From: Varanus komodoensis
Lineage: Eukaryota > Chordata > Lepidosauria > Squamata > Varanidae
Assembly: GCF_004798865.1 (NCBI RefSeq)
Contig: NW_025335268.1
Location: forward strand, 73,701,690-73,765,689
Direction: 5' to 3'
Length of the DNA: 64,000 bases
The notes under the pieces were generated by a model. It was given only the letters and a program-made list of their open reading frames with translations. It ran no database searches and was not told the DNA's origin. Both the position numbers and the translations under genes were made by a program. Each line of letters begins with the position of its first letter. Position 1 is the first letter of the stretch. Of this stretch, positions 50,025 to 54,880 are shown one piece after another.

Positions 50025-50764
50025 AATGCACTCGCACATCAATCCTATTTTTCCCCACACAGTTCGCCCCCTTGGATGGAGAGTGGGCCTAACTTTCACG
50101 TTAACCTGCAGAGGATCCGGGTGGGAGAAGAACAAAACTAATCCGCCCTCGCCCCAAAACGACGCTCGGGCTACAGCCCCCTCCCAGGCTTACTTGGGAG
50201 TAAGCCCGGGCCCGGTGACGCTGGACGTGCGAAGGGCAGCGCCGCTCGCAGCATCCACCCGTTCCTGCCCCTCGCAGGCCGATTTGTGACGTCGCCGCCG
50301 CCGCCGCCGCCGCTCGGAACGGACGTGCCCGGAGCGGCCCCTTCCGCGCATCTCTGCCACGGAGACGCTCCTGCGCATTCTTGCCCACGGGATGGGGTCT
50401 TTCTCGCCCCCCATCCGTGCCAGCAAAGCCCCCCCGCCCGCCCCGGGAGAGCCCTGCGCACGAGCGGCCCCCAGGCATGGCTCTGCCAGCTTACGCACAG
50501 CTCTCCTCAAAGGCGGGCTCACCGATTCACCCAGTTGCGATCCCGAAGAGCGGTGGCTCAGGATCGCGCGCACCGAGCCAAGGAGCGGGCGGGGATCACT
50601 TCCAAGGAAACATCGACGGTTGGGGGGGGGCGGGATGGAATAACTGGAGAGCTGCCTTGATCCTTTTAGCCAGATCGGCCGACACGTGTTCTCCCGCGTC
50701 GGTATCCCCACTCACCTGTGACAGGTGTCAAGATCCTCTGATTCTTGCGCCGGCATTGTCCCAT
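2777..50764 (-). CDS. TASOR2: TASOR2 (FAM208B), TASOR-family chromatin silencing protein; whole gene span
   Basis: TASOR2 is the paralogue of TASOR, the scaffold of the HUSH complex; published work places TASOR2 in an alternative HUSH-type complex with MPP8 and periphilin that silences chromatin in the nucleus. The family has an N-terminal inactive PARP-like domain (DUF3715), a SPOC-like region, a long disordered middle and a conserved C-terminal domain. Here the exons include the pseudo-PARP end (36.2-30.6 kb; [19 protein letters not shown]), a disordered middle dominated by one 3.8 kb exon, and a C-terminal block of six exons matching TASOR motifs such as [20 protein letters not shown] and [14 protein letters not shown]. 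The exons listed below sum to roughly 2570 codons, close to the human length as I recall it (about 2430). Exons from 36358 down to 4524 join in consistent phase. The N-terminal exons between 39 and 50.7 kb and the last exon are less certain. Divergent from ASB13, as in human. Confidence 0.9.
2838..4523 (-). other. TASOR2 last intron
   Basis: No exon with a compatible phase was found. A run of twelve G lies at about 4271-4282. Long minus-strand open frames at 3307-3936 and 3743-4003 reflect GC-rich composition and lack splice-flanked, protein-like segments. Confidence 0.5.
4524..4638 (-). CDS. TASOR2: TASOR2 C-terminal exon ([15 protein letters not shown])
   Basis: Acceptor ttgcag before 4638 and donor CTG|GTAAGG after 4524. 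The 115-base exon takes the carried G from the exon at 5048 to give Glu, then encodes [20 protein letters not shown] and on to FRSSY. It corresponds to the segment of TASOR around FLTEKN...GIVVATAEDF. It leaves a TG carry. If the donor is skipped, the frame reads Trp then TAA at once, giving a protein ending SSYW. Confidence 0.8.
5048..5229 (-). CDS. TASOR2: TASOR2 C-terminal exon ([12 protein letters not shown])
   Basis: The 182-base exon has acceptor cccacag and donor ACAG|GTAGGA. It encodes [20 protein letters not shown], then [10 protein letters not shown] and [20 protein letters not shown], ending FLT. TASOR has the parallel block LVEILSYHNCD ... CLIRLQAQNIQQRHIVFLTE, so identity with this family is clear. 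Start phase 2 and end phase 1 match both neighbours. Confidence 0.88.
5230..6803 (-). other. TASOR2 intron with a SINE fragment
   Basis: No exon seen. Bases about 6470-6620 end in a reverse-oriented tRNA-like SINE head (accactgcgccacactggct), so a degraded MIR-like SINE lies here. Open frames at 5455-6188 on the minus strand are compositional. Confidence 0.5.
6804..6909 (-). CDS. TASOR2: TASOR2 C-terminal exon ([14 protein letters not shown])
   Basis: A 106-base exon with acceptor cctcag and donor GCCAG|GTAAGG. It encodes [20 protein letters not shown] then [14 protein letters not shown], with Gly completed from the previous exon's G and Arg completed in the next exon. TASOR has FLTFLEELSTPEGKWQWKVH at the same place. 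The phases fit on both sides. Confidence 0.88.
6910..8431 (-). other. TASOR2 intron, nothing recognised
   Basis: No splice-flanked coding segment or clear mobile element. An imperfect local repeat of 'aacccaag' units occurs at about 7810-7870. Confidence 0.45.
8432..8585 (-). CDS. TASOR2: TASOR2 C-terminal exon ([20 protein letters not shown])
   Basis: Encodes [20 protein letters not shown] then [20 protein letters not shown] and [11 protein letters not shown]. It aligns with [25 protein letters not shown] and SGGFIVSD, the family's most recognisable C-terminal motif. I place the start at 8585 (GGAACAG|ATC) because this gives phase 0, matching the exon at 9569, and begins exactly at the conserved Ile-Pro. 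A better-looking acceptor at 8609 would need an unmatched phase. Donor CCGG|GTGAGC. Confidence 0.87.
8586..9568 (-). other. TASOR2 intron with a reverse-oriented SINE
   Basis: Bases about 9230-9440 are a MIR-like tRNA-derived SINE in reverse orientation: its core (cttcacaaccctgcaaggtgggttaggtc) comes first and its tRNA-like head (accaccgcagcacactggtgct) lies at the right. A short 'ggacttcaactcccag' repeat scrap lies near 9147. No exon seen. Confidence 0.55.
9569..9694 (-). CDS. TASOR2: TASOR2 C-terminal exon ([20 protein letters not shown])
   Basis: A 126-base exon of 42 whole codons, acceptor cctttcag, donor CATAAA|GTATGT. It encodes [35 protein letters not shown] and IFPHIHK. TASOR has the nearly identical LGYQEVEPFKFCKTSHMATD and KLLVVIRNED. 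It joins the giant exon's ...DPFFGRVK in phase 0, so no exon need be missing in the 5.8 kb intron before it. Confidence 0.9.
9826..9875. repeat. GGAC/GGAT-rich tetranucleotide tract
   Basis: Degenerate tandem run of ggacgg, ggatgg and related units inside a TASOR2 intron. Confidence 0.7.
10189..10262. repeat. Compound (GGT)n(GT)n microsatellite
   Basis: About seven GGT units run directly into about fifteen GT units, followed by a G-rich tail. Long alternating GT favours Z-DNA and length instability. It lies deep in an intron, away from splice sites. Confidence 0.9.
12803..13022 (+). mobile_element. MIR-like tRNA-derived SINE, near full length
   Basis: The head (ggccagtgtggtgtagtggtt) resembles a tRNA-derived promoter. 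It is followed by gttcaagtttctgctcagcc and the conserved core (cagcccaacctacctcacaa), and ends in a LINE-like tail 'gggatataatgcaaataaat'. The layout is that of CORE/MIR-type SINEs. A reverse-oriented core fragment lies just upstream at about 12685-12780. Confidence 0.75.
13317..13458. mobile_element. Hairpin MITE, copy 1
   Basis: Left arm tttagacactaaaaaggcct then acaactcccc; the right arm is its inverse (gggagttgtaggcctttttg then atgtctaaat). The arms are about 45 bases with a short GC-rich loop, so the whole element can fold on itself. No coding capacity. The superfamily is not assigned; members of this family recur at 27978, 40105 and 41342. Confidence 0.75.
15463..19251 (-). CDS. TASOR2: TASOR2 giant exon (1263 codons)
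   Basis: One uninterrupted 3789-base exon, phase 0 to phase 0, donor AGTAAAG|GTAAAA. The product is acidic and Ser/Glu/Asp-rich with few hydrophobic stretches over about its first 950 residues, so it should be disordered. It then gains conserved blocks: [51 protein letters not shown] and [20 protein letters not shown]. The DEFAELSRV block is shared with TASOR. Human TASOR2 also has a very large exon here. The start at 19251 (TTTTCAG|GTG) is chosen because it matches the phase-0 end of the exon at 21211; the frame stays open upstream to an alternative acceptor at 19313. Confidence 0.88.
19252..21210 (-). other. TASOR2 intron with LINE remnants
   Basis: Bases about 20150-20400 resemble, in reverse orientation, a 3' region of a reptile LINE (gggctttaaacattagccac ... 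ggaaatggactggaagc). Bases 20470-20550 carry 'ggatggagctttggtctgatccag', a common CR1-like 3' tail. No exon with the phase needed to use the 19313 acceptor was found. Confidence 0.45.
21211..21652 (-). CDS. TASOR2: TASOR2 middle exon ([20 protein letters not shown])
   Basis: A 442-base exon, acceptor tgtttag, donor GAGAAG|GTAAGA. The first G completes Gly with the GG carried from the exon at 24277, giving [20 protein letters not shown] and [12 protein letters not shown] Trp-Asp segment followed by a helix with LILHMWVxLFYSKP is typical of TASOR-family proteins and is the folded part just after the DUF3715-SPOC region. The rest (about residues 40-147 of the exon) is acidic and low in complexity, leading into the giant exon. 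Confidence 0.88.
21653..24276 (-). other. TASOR2 intron
   Basis: Bases 22190-22270 carry the CR1-like 3' tail 'ggacctttggtctgatctagca'. A (CAT)n run lies at 24033-24057. Otherwise unique-looking sequence without a supported exon. Confidence 0.45.
24277..25168 (-). CDS. TASOR2: TASOR2 middle exon (892 bases)
   Basis: Acceptor cttattaag, donor CATGG|GTAAGTG; phase 1 in, phase 2 out, both matching the neighbours. The first two thirds are Ser/Lys/Arg-rich and disordered ([20 protein letters not shown] onward). The last about 90 residues are folded-looking and conserved: [40 protein letters not shown] and [20 protein letters not shown], ending VIRAVHG. That block leads into PWD of the next exon, the order expected in TASOR-family proteins. 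Confidence 0.88.
25169..26571 (-). other. TASOR2 intron with SINE and LINE-tail fragments
   Basis: A plus-oriented MIR-like SINE body lies at about 25288-25440 (cactctcgctctctcacctc ... tgcggataaaatgtgg). A CR1-like tail (gaacaggatgctgcactaga) lies at 25755-25810. A LINE-tail scrap (aggcagcttacaacattaaa) lies near 26180. Confidence 0.5.
26572..26940 (-). CDS. TASOR2: TASOR2 middle exon (369 bases)
   Basis: Start 26940 (ggtacag|GG) and end 26572 (GCAAA|GTGAGT) give phase 1 in and phase 1 out, consistent with the G carried from 28639 and the ATC (Ile) formed with 25168. Encodes a low-complexity segment including [20 protein letters not shown] and [11 protein letters not shown], basic and probably nuclear and disordered. 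The acceptor has a weak pyrimidine tract, so the 5' edge is less certain than the donor. Confidence 0.75.
26941..28638 (-). other. TASOR2 intron with LINE tail and MITE
   Basis: Contains a LINE 3' tail in reverse orientation at 27295-27360 (tatttatttatttaaaacat then ttatatgccgtcaccac), the MITE at 27978, and a G-rich run at 28465-28480. No exon seen. Confidence 0.5.
27978..28050. mobile_element. Hairpin MITE, copy 2 (deleted)
   Basis: Carries the family ends (aatgctatgcatgttttgat and tttttctgtttaaac) and the central gctgggagttgtgg, but most of one arm is missing. Same family as 13317, 40105 and 41342. Confidence 0.5.
28639..29409 (-). CDS. TASOR2: TASOR2 exon, end of DUF3715-SPOC region
   Basis: A 771-base exon, acceptor cttcttggtag, donor AGAGGG|GTGAGT, phase 1 in and out. 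The first about 115 residues look folded ([52 protein letters not shown]). They are followed by a Pro/Ser-rich linker and a very basic tail ([24 protein letters not shown]) likely to serve as a nuclear localisation signal. Confidence 0.87.
29410..30634 (-). other. TASOR2 intron, nothing recognised
   Basis: No supported exon or clear repeat family. A plus-strand open frame at 30090-30347 has no recognisable product. Confidence 0.45.
30635..30707 (-). CDS. TASOR2: TASOR2 exon ([19 protein letters not shown])
   Basis: A 73-base exon with a good acceptor (ctcttttgcag) and donor AAAAG|GTAAGT. It encodes [20 protein letters not shown] then VKEK. TASOR has LVLVKPLGDRGYLFLLSS at this place, and the exon is in phase with both neighbours (phase 0 in, phase 1 out). 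Confidence 0.9.
31965..32106 (+). mobile_element. MIR-like SINE, plus orientation
   Basis: Reads gtgactttgggccagccac, then the core cctcacctacctcacaggac tgttgttgtgaggataaac. The tRNA-like head is degraded. Pairs in inverted orientation with the SINE at 32158. Confidence 0.7.
32158..32312 (-). mobile_element. MIR-like SINE, reverse orientation
   Basis: The reverse core (ccttacaacaaccttgtgag gtagattagg) is followed by the reverse tRNA-like head (tctctcaccacttcactcac). Lies 50 bases from the plus-oriented copy. Confidence 0.7.
32431..32706 (-). mobile_element. Sauria-type SINE, reverse orientation
   Basis: Begins with aaaaaggtaaaggtttcccc, the reverse of the Bov-B-derived 3' end typical of Sauria SINEs, and ends with ggtttaaaccactgcgccac, the reverse of a tRNA-like head. 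Sauria SINEs are characteristic of squamates and are mobilised by Bov-B. Confidence 0.7.
32945..33041 (+). mobile_element. CR1 LINE 3' end
   Basis: Contains ggcttggacccaatggcctt, cccttccaactctac and two terminal ATTCTATG units, the hallmark of CR1 3' ends in birds and reptiles. Its last base lies six bases from the splice donor of the TASOR2 exon at 33049. Confidence 0.75.
33049..33152 (-). CDS. TASOR2: TASOR2 exon ([12 protein letters not shown])
   Basis: A 104-base exon, acceptor tttcttttctctgcag, donor GATCTG|GTAAGC. Encodes [20 protein letters not shown] then [19 protein letters not shown] has LKDGMYCSLYEVVEKSKTGS then NLEQLLQNLEKEKL, so the alignment is unambiguous. Phase 1 in, phase 0 out. 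Confidence 0.92.
34528..34611 (+). mobile_element. CR1 LINE 3' end, second copy
   Basis: Reads ggattggacccaaaggcctt, ccccttctaacccctctatt then ctatgact, closely matching the copy at 32945. Confidence 0.65.
35297..35370 (-). mobile_element. LINE 3' tail, reverse orientation
   Basis: tttatttatttatttaaaac then ttttatatgccgtccc is the reverse of the GGCGGCATAAAA...(AATA)n tail found at 59219. Related scraps lie at 27295 and 37025. Confidence 0.5.
35801..35901 (-). CDS. TASOR2: TASOR2 exon, 5' edge uncertain
   Basis: The donor CCTGAAG|GTAAAG is clear and leaves a G that joins CC of 33152 to make Ala. The frame encodes ...[17 protein letters not shown]. Starting at 35901 (cctggag|A) gives 35 residues between the neighbouring conserved blocks, the same spacing as in TASOR; starts at 35880 or 35859 are also in phase. 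The sequence itself has diverged from TASOR. Confidence 0.55.
36129..36228 (-). CDS. TASOR2: TASOR2 exon ([15 protein letters not shown])
   Basis: A 100-base exon with acceptor caaaaacctttag and donor GCAATT|GTAAGT. Encodes [20 protein letters not shown] then [17 protein letters not shown] has CYTVWSGQLLNKGKLVCYVS then LRSATRPFLPFKL. The Trp-x-Gly-Gln-Leu motif marks the start of the SPOC-like part. Phase 1 in, phase 2 out. Confidence 0.85.
36339..36358 (-). CDS. TASOR2: TASOR2 microexon, 20 bases
   Basis: A very long pyrimidine tract (ccccttctttctccc ... ) ends in caaag at 36359. Twenty bases later stands a strong donor (CCAAAG|GTAAGA). With AA carried from 39215 it encodes K-TECKTK and leaves G to begin Val before LYRAWKGQL. 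The evidence is splice-site quality and phase, not protein similarity. Confidence 0.5.
36359..39214 (-). other. TASOR2 intron with SINE and LINE remnants
   Basis: Contains a reverse MIR/L2 scrap at 36650-36800, a reverse LINE tail at 37025-37130, a reverse LINE 3' region at 37190-37345 (gagcattccaatatgggagc) and the SINE at 38722. No exon is required by phase. Confidence 0.5.
38722..38928 (-). mobile_element. MIR-like SINE, reverse orientation
   Basis: The reverse core (aacagccctgtgaggtaggc) is followed by tcacccaaggagcttcaggg and the reverse tRNA-like head (aatgctctaaccactgtacc). Confidence 0.7.
39215..39241 (-). CDS. TASOR2: TASOR2 microexon, 27 bases
   Basis: Acceptor gcctctttctaatacag and donor AAAGGAA|GTGAGT bracket 27 bases. 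Only one frame is open; it encodes TRLSPDER and leaves AA, which the next microexon's A turns into Lys. Phase agreement with 36358 and the quality of both sites support it. Confidence 0.5.
39721..39870 (-). CDS. TASOR2: TASOR2 candidate pseudo-PARP exon
   Basis: Acceptor tttgttttcatcttag; 50 residues in one open frame, including [20 protein letters not shown]. The first base G completes Trp with the TG carried from 44588. Donor CCCT|GTATAG leaves CT, completed by the G of 39241. The [10 protein letters not shown] stretch weakly resembles the TASOR helix LLSYRAYELTQQY. Acceptor and phase are good, similarity is weak. Confidence 0.4.
40105..40199. mobile_element. Hairpin MITE, copy 3
   Basis: Ends gcgatcctacacagggctag and tttttctgtctaaatcagc with central acctacacctcccagg; shortened relative to the copy at 41342. 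Confidence 0.5.
41020..41145 (+). mobile_element. MIR-like SINE body
   Basis: cactcacagactccgagcct, then ggcctacctcgcagggttgt and gtgaggacaaaac, ending ggataaaaatgtaat. The head is missing. Confidence 0.65.
41342..41519. mobile_element. Hairpin MITE, copy 4
   Basis: Left arm catgtttagatgggggaaag then cctacaactcgcag; right arm ctggaagttgtagggctttt then tctgtctaaacacac. The best-preserved member by length in the window. No coding capacity. Confidence 0.7.
41672..41756 (+). repeat. Direct repeat, unit A
   Basis: About 85 bases (gattaatttcagctttcaga ... ttggcctggctgttcagagg) that recur, roughly 85 percent identical by eye, at 42222-42306 in the same orientation. Confidence 0.75.
42222..42306 (+). 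repeat. Direct repeat, unit B
   Basis: Second copy (gattaatttttgctttctga ... ttggcctggctttttggagg) of the repeat at 41672, 550 bases away. The origin is unknown: two insertions of one repeat family, or a local duplication. Confidence 0.75.
44588..44664 (-). CDS. TASOR2: TASOR2 pseudo-PARP exon (candidate)
   Basis: Acceptor ctctggggtgttcag and strong donor GATTG|GTAAGTG bracket 77 bases. The phase-0 frame encodes [20 protein letters not shown] then ILFLD. TASOR has ADLLQPNPLDAGTVGDILVF at the matching place: the Ala-Asp start, a Pro, and the Gly-acidic-Ile-Leu end align with almost the same spacing. It leaves TG, completed to Trp by 39870. Confidence 0.5.
46060..46740. repeat. Degraded repeats with ccatggtt palindromes
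   Basis: Bases 46075-46112 (gatgttggactataactccc) match a common squamate repeat. Bases 46500-46740 contain several copies of aaccatgg/ccatggtt in both orientations, suggesting a decayed inverted-repeat element. No family assigned. Confidence 0.4.
47513..47548 (+). repeat. (GGGGA)n microsatellite
   Basis: Six consecutive GGGGA-type units, a potential G-quadruplex on the non-template strand of TASOR2 intron DNA. Confidence 0.85.
48120..48660 (-). mobile_element. LINE 3' portion, reverse orientation (L2/CR1-like)
   Basis: On the minus strand an open stretch reads [20 protein letters not shown], resembling the end of CR1/L2-clade ORF2 (AFSVxAPxLWNxLP). It is followed by an AT-rich 3'UTR ending gggcagtatagaaatataag. 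5' truncated. The exact clade is uncertain. Confidence 0.6.
48845..49008 (+). mobile_element. MIR-like SINE
   Basis: Head gaagccggtgtggtgggagt, middle tagtccccattcagccatga, core aaacctacctcacaaggctg ttgttgtgataat. Confidence 0.75.
49200..49350 (+). mobile_element. LINE 3' tail
   Basis: gctctgagccgtccagagac tcagtgtgattggacagcct followed by aaataaataattt is a 3' terminal motif of reptile LINEs. Confidence 0.45.
49966..50024. repeat. Compound (ATTC)n(TC)n(CA)n microsatellite
   Basis: Three different tandem tracts follow one another without a gap just upstream of the TASOR2 CpG island. Confidence 0.9.
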
Positions 50765-51950
50765 GGTCGACAGCGAGCTAGAGTTCGCCCTCTCCTTCGG
50801 ATCCGCTCCTTCCCCGCCCTAAAACCCGGCCGCGTTTGTTTTTTCTTGACTCCTGCAGTCACCACAATCCGGAGCGAGTCCACATTCTTTCACGGGAGAA
50901 TGTTGCAACAGGGAGGTTTCCAGTTCCTATGGGGTTTTTCCTCTCGCCATCTACGGCAAGCCGGGGATGTTCGGAAGCGCTTCAGTCTCTATGCACGGAA
51001 AGGGTATTTGCAAGGAAGACAAGAACGGAACCGCAGGAGGCCGATGCGCCAGAGCGCAAGGCAGAAGGACCGACCGAGCCGCAGCAACAGGCGGGGGCGC
51101 GGGCCAGGCGGCTGGGGCGCGTCTTCGCCGCTCTCGGCCCGTCCCGCCGCTGCCTCCGCAAGCGCCCTCTCGCCTCGCGCGCCCCCCTCGCCGGGACGCG
51201 TCCCCGGTGCGGATTCCGGCGCGACCCAAGAAAGGGAGCAGAGCTGCGGGGGGGGGGGGGCGGGCAGCCGCCGTCCCGATGCCTGGGCCCCAAGATGGCC
51301 TCGCCCTCGCCTCCGGGGGCTCGGGGAAGGCGCGCCCCGCGCGGCCCCAGCGAGAGGCGCCGACGGGACCCGACCGGGCGCTGCACGGGCGCAACGGCCG
51401 ACCGCTCCGGGCTCCTGCGGGGACGGGGGAGGCAGCCGCCGCGACTCATCCGCCAACCCCAGGAAGTAAAAGCTCCGCTTTGCTGCAGGAGAGGGGAGGG
51501 AGAGAGAAAGTGAAAACTGACCCGGAAAGGCTGGGCTCCGCCGAGGGCTCCGGGAGAGGTGCACTTCCTGCTCGGCTTGCCGCCGCTCGCGTCGCTCGCA
51601 GGGCGGCGGGGGCGCGCCCGGGCAGTGGCGCGCCTTGGGGAGCGCGCCGCGCCTGGCCGCTGGGCTGCGAGGCGGTGGCCGGCGGGGAAGGCGAGCGGGC
51701 GGAGGGGCCTGGGAGGGGGCGAGGGAGAGGGTGAGGGTCTCCCTGCGCGCAGCCCGGTCGACGGAGGGGGCGATGCAGAGCGAGCCCTCCGAAGCGGCGA
51801 CCATCTTGGTTCGCGCGCTGCGAGCCCGAAGGGAGAGTCGTGGGCAAGGAGATGCTCGCTTGGCGGCCGAAAGTGAGCCGGGCTTGAGAGCGACGTCCGC
51901 CGGCTCTGCGTTTCCCTTTCTGAGGAGGAGAAGGGGAAATGCAGATGTGG
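50150..51950. promoter_or_regulatory. TASOR2: CpG island, TASOR2 promoter region
   Basis: GC content and CpG density rise sharply over about 1.8 kb, with repeated gccgcc, gggcgg and cgcgcc words and no interspersed repeat. TASOR2 exon 1 (50716-50764) lies in its left third, as in a CpG-island promoter reading leftward. The long open frames on both strands here (for example 50381-51513 plus, 50982-52013 minus) are what stop-poor GC-rich DNA produces and should not be annotated as genes. Confidence 0.75.
50716..50764 (-). CDS. TASOR2: TASOR2 probable first coding exon
   Basis: On the minus strand ATGG in good context (gtcgaccATGG) opens [16 protein letters not shown] and runs to a strong donor, CACAG|GTGAGT, after 49 bases. 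TASOR begins its folded part with ...LQPISPG after a basic stretch, which ILTPVT resembles. Position within the CpG island supports it as exon 1. Phase 1 out. Confidence 0.5.
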
Positions 51951-53190
51951 TTGTTCCTTGCCTCTTTTCCCCAAGTTTTGGCCATTAAAAAGCCCCAAAT
52001 AGGTGATGCACAAGTACCACTGTTCTGCTTTTCTTTATCTTCATTTATCAGAGGCATGTTGGTTCCTGCTGCACAAGACCTACACAAAAGAAAAAGAAAT
52101 CGAAGCCGCATAGAAGGATACAAATATAAGTACAGAAATCCACGATCCATATAACAAAATCATATGATATAACTATACAGTCAGTAATATACCATGTTAA
52201 AAATAATCTGCCGGACAGCAAACTGGCATGCTTACACGGGGCAAGTGTATACTTGCTTTGCAGTGATCCTGCACTAGCCATGGGGAAAGAGTTGGTTTTC
52301 TTGGGGATGGGTGTGTTTGTATTTTGCTCATACAAAACAATCTGAAGAAAGATTCACACGAAAAGACAGAACTCCGTGGAGAAGACAATCCTGCCAGGGA
52401 AAGTCAAGGGCAGGAGAAGAGCAAGGCCAATGGGAGAGGGACTGAATCCCTCAAGGAAGCGGCAAGAGCTGAGCAGGGCGCTCAGGGCAGCACCTCCATT
52501 CACAGGGTCGCCATAAATCAGAGACAACTTGACATGCACATCAACAATTCCCCCCAAAACTCCCATTTAAAGGAACACACAAACCCTGAAATCCTAAGTA
52601 ATCCTAAGTACGTCCAGGCCATAAGCAGTGCTTGAAAATGCTTCTCCCCCAGCTCTAAAAAAAACTCTGGTCACTTTCTGCCCAGGGGCAGGTCTGATAT
52701 TCAAAACTACCCTCTCCTGTGACACACACCTGAGGTCACAACAGAGGTTAGTTTAGTTTTAAGTTCAATCTAAACTAGTTTAGTTTAACGTGTCCCACCC
52801 ACCCTCCTCATTTTGGAGCCCAGATGCAGCTCGGCTGCACGCACAAGCCTCAGCCTCCATCCACGTTCATGCAGTGGCACAAACATGGCATTTTTACCCC
52901 CAAATGGTAAGATTACATCCCATGGGCATACAATCAATCGCCCTTCGCATTTGTGGTGCTTCTGCCTGGCCCCTCGGTGATATTCCCCTCTTGGTTTGGT
53001 TTGGTTTGGTTTTTAGCAGTCCTAACTTGGCAGCATTCATCACTTAAGTTTGCTGTCAGTAGGAGTGGCAGGTCTCATTGACTAGGCTTAGACTGCAGAA
53101 GGATTTCCCTACGGGGGAAAAAAGCGGCAGCAGCACATAAAAGCCAGCAAGGAGGGCTAAGCAGCTGGACCAAGGGGGCCACCAACACCT
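51951..53190. other. Intergenic between TASOR2 promoter and the LINE cluster
   Basis: Apart from the RTE fragment at 52375 nothing is recognised. A short T/G tract (ggtttggtttggtttgg) lies at 52995-53011 and a tagtttagtttta tract near 52750. Confidence 0.45.
52375..52548 (+). mobile_element. RTE-type LINE 3' end fragment
   Basis: Ends with agggtcgccataaatcagag acaacttgacatgcacatca, the characteristic 3' end of a reptile RTE-family LINE, also seen near 57200. Confidence 0.6.
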
Positions 53191-54602
53191 CTTTGTGAGA
53201 GGGAGGGGTCCTGTGCTGGTGAGACCACTTCTTGAGAAACCCTTCCTTGACCTGGAACATTCAAACTACAGGCTGCTGGCAGGGTTTCTAGAGAGAGAGG
53301 TTGCCAGTCAACTCCAGGCACTCTTGGGTGAAACTGATGATCTGGATCCATTTCAGTCGGGGTTCAGTCCTGGTTTGGGCATGGAAACAGCTTTGGGTGC
53401 GGGGCATGATGACCAATGCCAGGGGAGTGAGAAGGGATGTGACTGTGGATACGCGACTGTATGTCATGAGCGGAGCCGGCTGGAGCCAGGGGTCAGACTA
53501 GATGGCCCAGGAGACCCCTTCTGACTCGCTCAGTTTCTGTGTAACTGCTGGACCTCTCAGCAGCTTTTGATTCCAGTGACCATGGTGTCCTGGAGCGGCT
53601 GGCTGAGACAGGCCTGGGGGACACTGCACTGCAGTGGTTCCACTCCCACTTGGAGGGCCATCTCTGGACGGTGGTGCTTGGGGAACACGGTTTAGCCCTG
53701 GGGATTCTCCGGCGTGGAGTTCCTCGGGTCTGTTCCGTCCCCCGTGCTATTCAGCATCTACATGAAACTGCTGAGTGGGGCCATCCGGAGTCCAGGATGC
53801 TGATGACACGGAGCTCCGTTTCTCCCCGTCATCGTTGGTCGGCATCGTTTCCCCACGAGGCTGTGGATGTGCTAACGCAGTGCCTGGCTGTGATAATGGA
53901 GAGGATGAGGGCGAACAAGCTAAGACTCAGGCCAGGCAAGACTGAGGAGCGGTTGGCGAGTGCTTCCTCTGACCGGATGGAGAGTCCTCAGCCTGTCCTA
54001 GACTGGGGGTGCTCCTTGTTCCATCTTTGTCACCTGAGGCCCAGGTGGCGTTGGTGGGCCGAGTGCCTTCCACCAGCTTCGGCTGCCGGCCCAGTTACGC
54101 CCCGACCTGGCCAGGGATAGCCTGACTTCAGTAATCTATGCTCTGGTAATCTCTAGATTGTATTAGTGCAATGCACACCAAATGGGGCTGCCCTTGAAGA
54201 CTGTTCGGAAACTGCAGCGGGTGCACAATGCACCAGCCAGGTTAATAACTGGGAACAGGTGGTCTGAATGTATCAAACCAGTTCTGGTCCAGCATTTGCC
54301 GTCTGCTTCCGGTCCCAATTCAAGGTGCTGGTCTTAACTTATAAAACCACCTTGGGACCATAGTACCTTTCCCAACCCCAATCTACTCTGAGGGCCTTCC
54401 TTGGGGTGCCACAACTCGGAGGATGGCAGCAAGGGAAAAGGCCTTTTCGGTGGTGGCCCCCATCTTTGGAACAACCTCTCTGCTGCAGCCCACTTGGTGC
54501 CAAATTTGCAATCTCTTCTGTGCCAGATTTAGACAGCCTTCTGTGGAGGCCTTTGAAGAGCTCCCTGGGCATCCAGGCACCTGATGGGTTTATCCAGGTG
54601 CC

Positions 54603-54603
<1 letters not shown>
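53190..54603 (+). mobile_element. CR1/L2-clade LINE, ORF2 fragment
   Basis: Translated in shifting frames it gives LEREVASQLQALLGETDDLD PFQSGF and TALGAG, then LDLSAAFDSSDHGVLERLAE, then an ADDTELRFS segment (the RT box around ADD), and near the end NLSAAAHLVPNLQSLLC. These are reverse-transcriptase and C-terminal landmarks of a Jockey-superfamily non-LTR element. It is broken into several frames and 5' truncated, so long dead. Its 3'UTR resumes at 54881 after an insertion. Confidence 0.75.

Positions 54604-54664
<61 letters not shown>
54604..54664. repeat. (TTTC)n microsatellite
   Basis: About fifteen TTTC units, the expanded A-tail equivalent of the reverse-oriented SINE that follows. Confidence 0.95.
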
Positions 54665-54665
<1 letters not shown>

Positions 54666-54880
54666 ATCCTGCCTTTTTCCTACAAAGGGCTCAAGGCAGT
54701 TTACATCATTCTCCTTCTCCATCTTATCCCCACAACAACAACCCTGTGAGGTAGGTTGGGCTGAGCGTCTGTGACTGGCCCAAAGTCACCCGGTTGGCTC
54801 CATAGCCGAGCAGAGACTAGAACCCAGATCATCTGAGTCCCAGTCCCATGCTCTTAACCATTGCACCACACTGGTTTTTC
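54665..54880 (-). mobile_element. MIR-like SINE, reverse orientation, inserted in a LINE
   Basis: Reverse tail (cctgcctttttcctacaaag), reverse core (caacaaccctgtgaggtagg) and reverse tRNA-like head (cttaaccattgcaccacact). It separates the LINE ORF end at 54603 from the LINE 3'UTR at 54881. Confidence 0.75.

Larger units (their letters stand above)
44665..50715 (-). other. TASOR2 first introns, N-terminal exons unresolved
   Basis: The family needs one to three more exons here, between exon 1 (ends phase 1) and 44664 (starts phase 0). Candidates: 47299-47352 or 47367 (frame [18 protein letters not shown], strong donor CAGTG|GTAAGT, phase 0 out), and 47710-47912 (acceptor ccttttcaaccag, donor GTGTT|GTAAGA). 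I could not chain these without a phase conflict, so none is called. LINE and SINE remnants are listed separately. Confidence 0.35.

Noticed and set aside
50381-52013. Long open frames on both strands (up to 362 codons) in the 50-52 kb region
   Set aside because: CpG-island DNA lacks stop codons; the frames are Arg/Pro/Gly/Ala-rich in every phase, overlap on both strands and have no family similarity.
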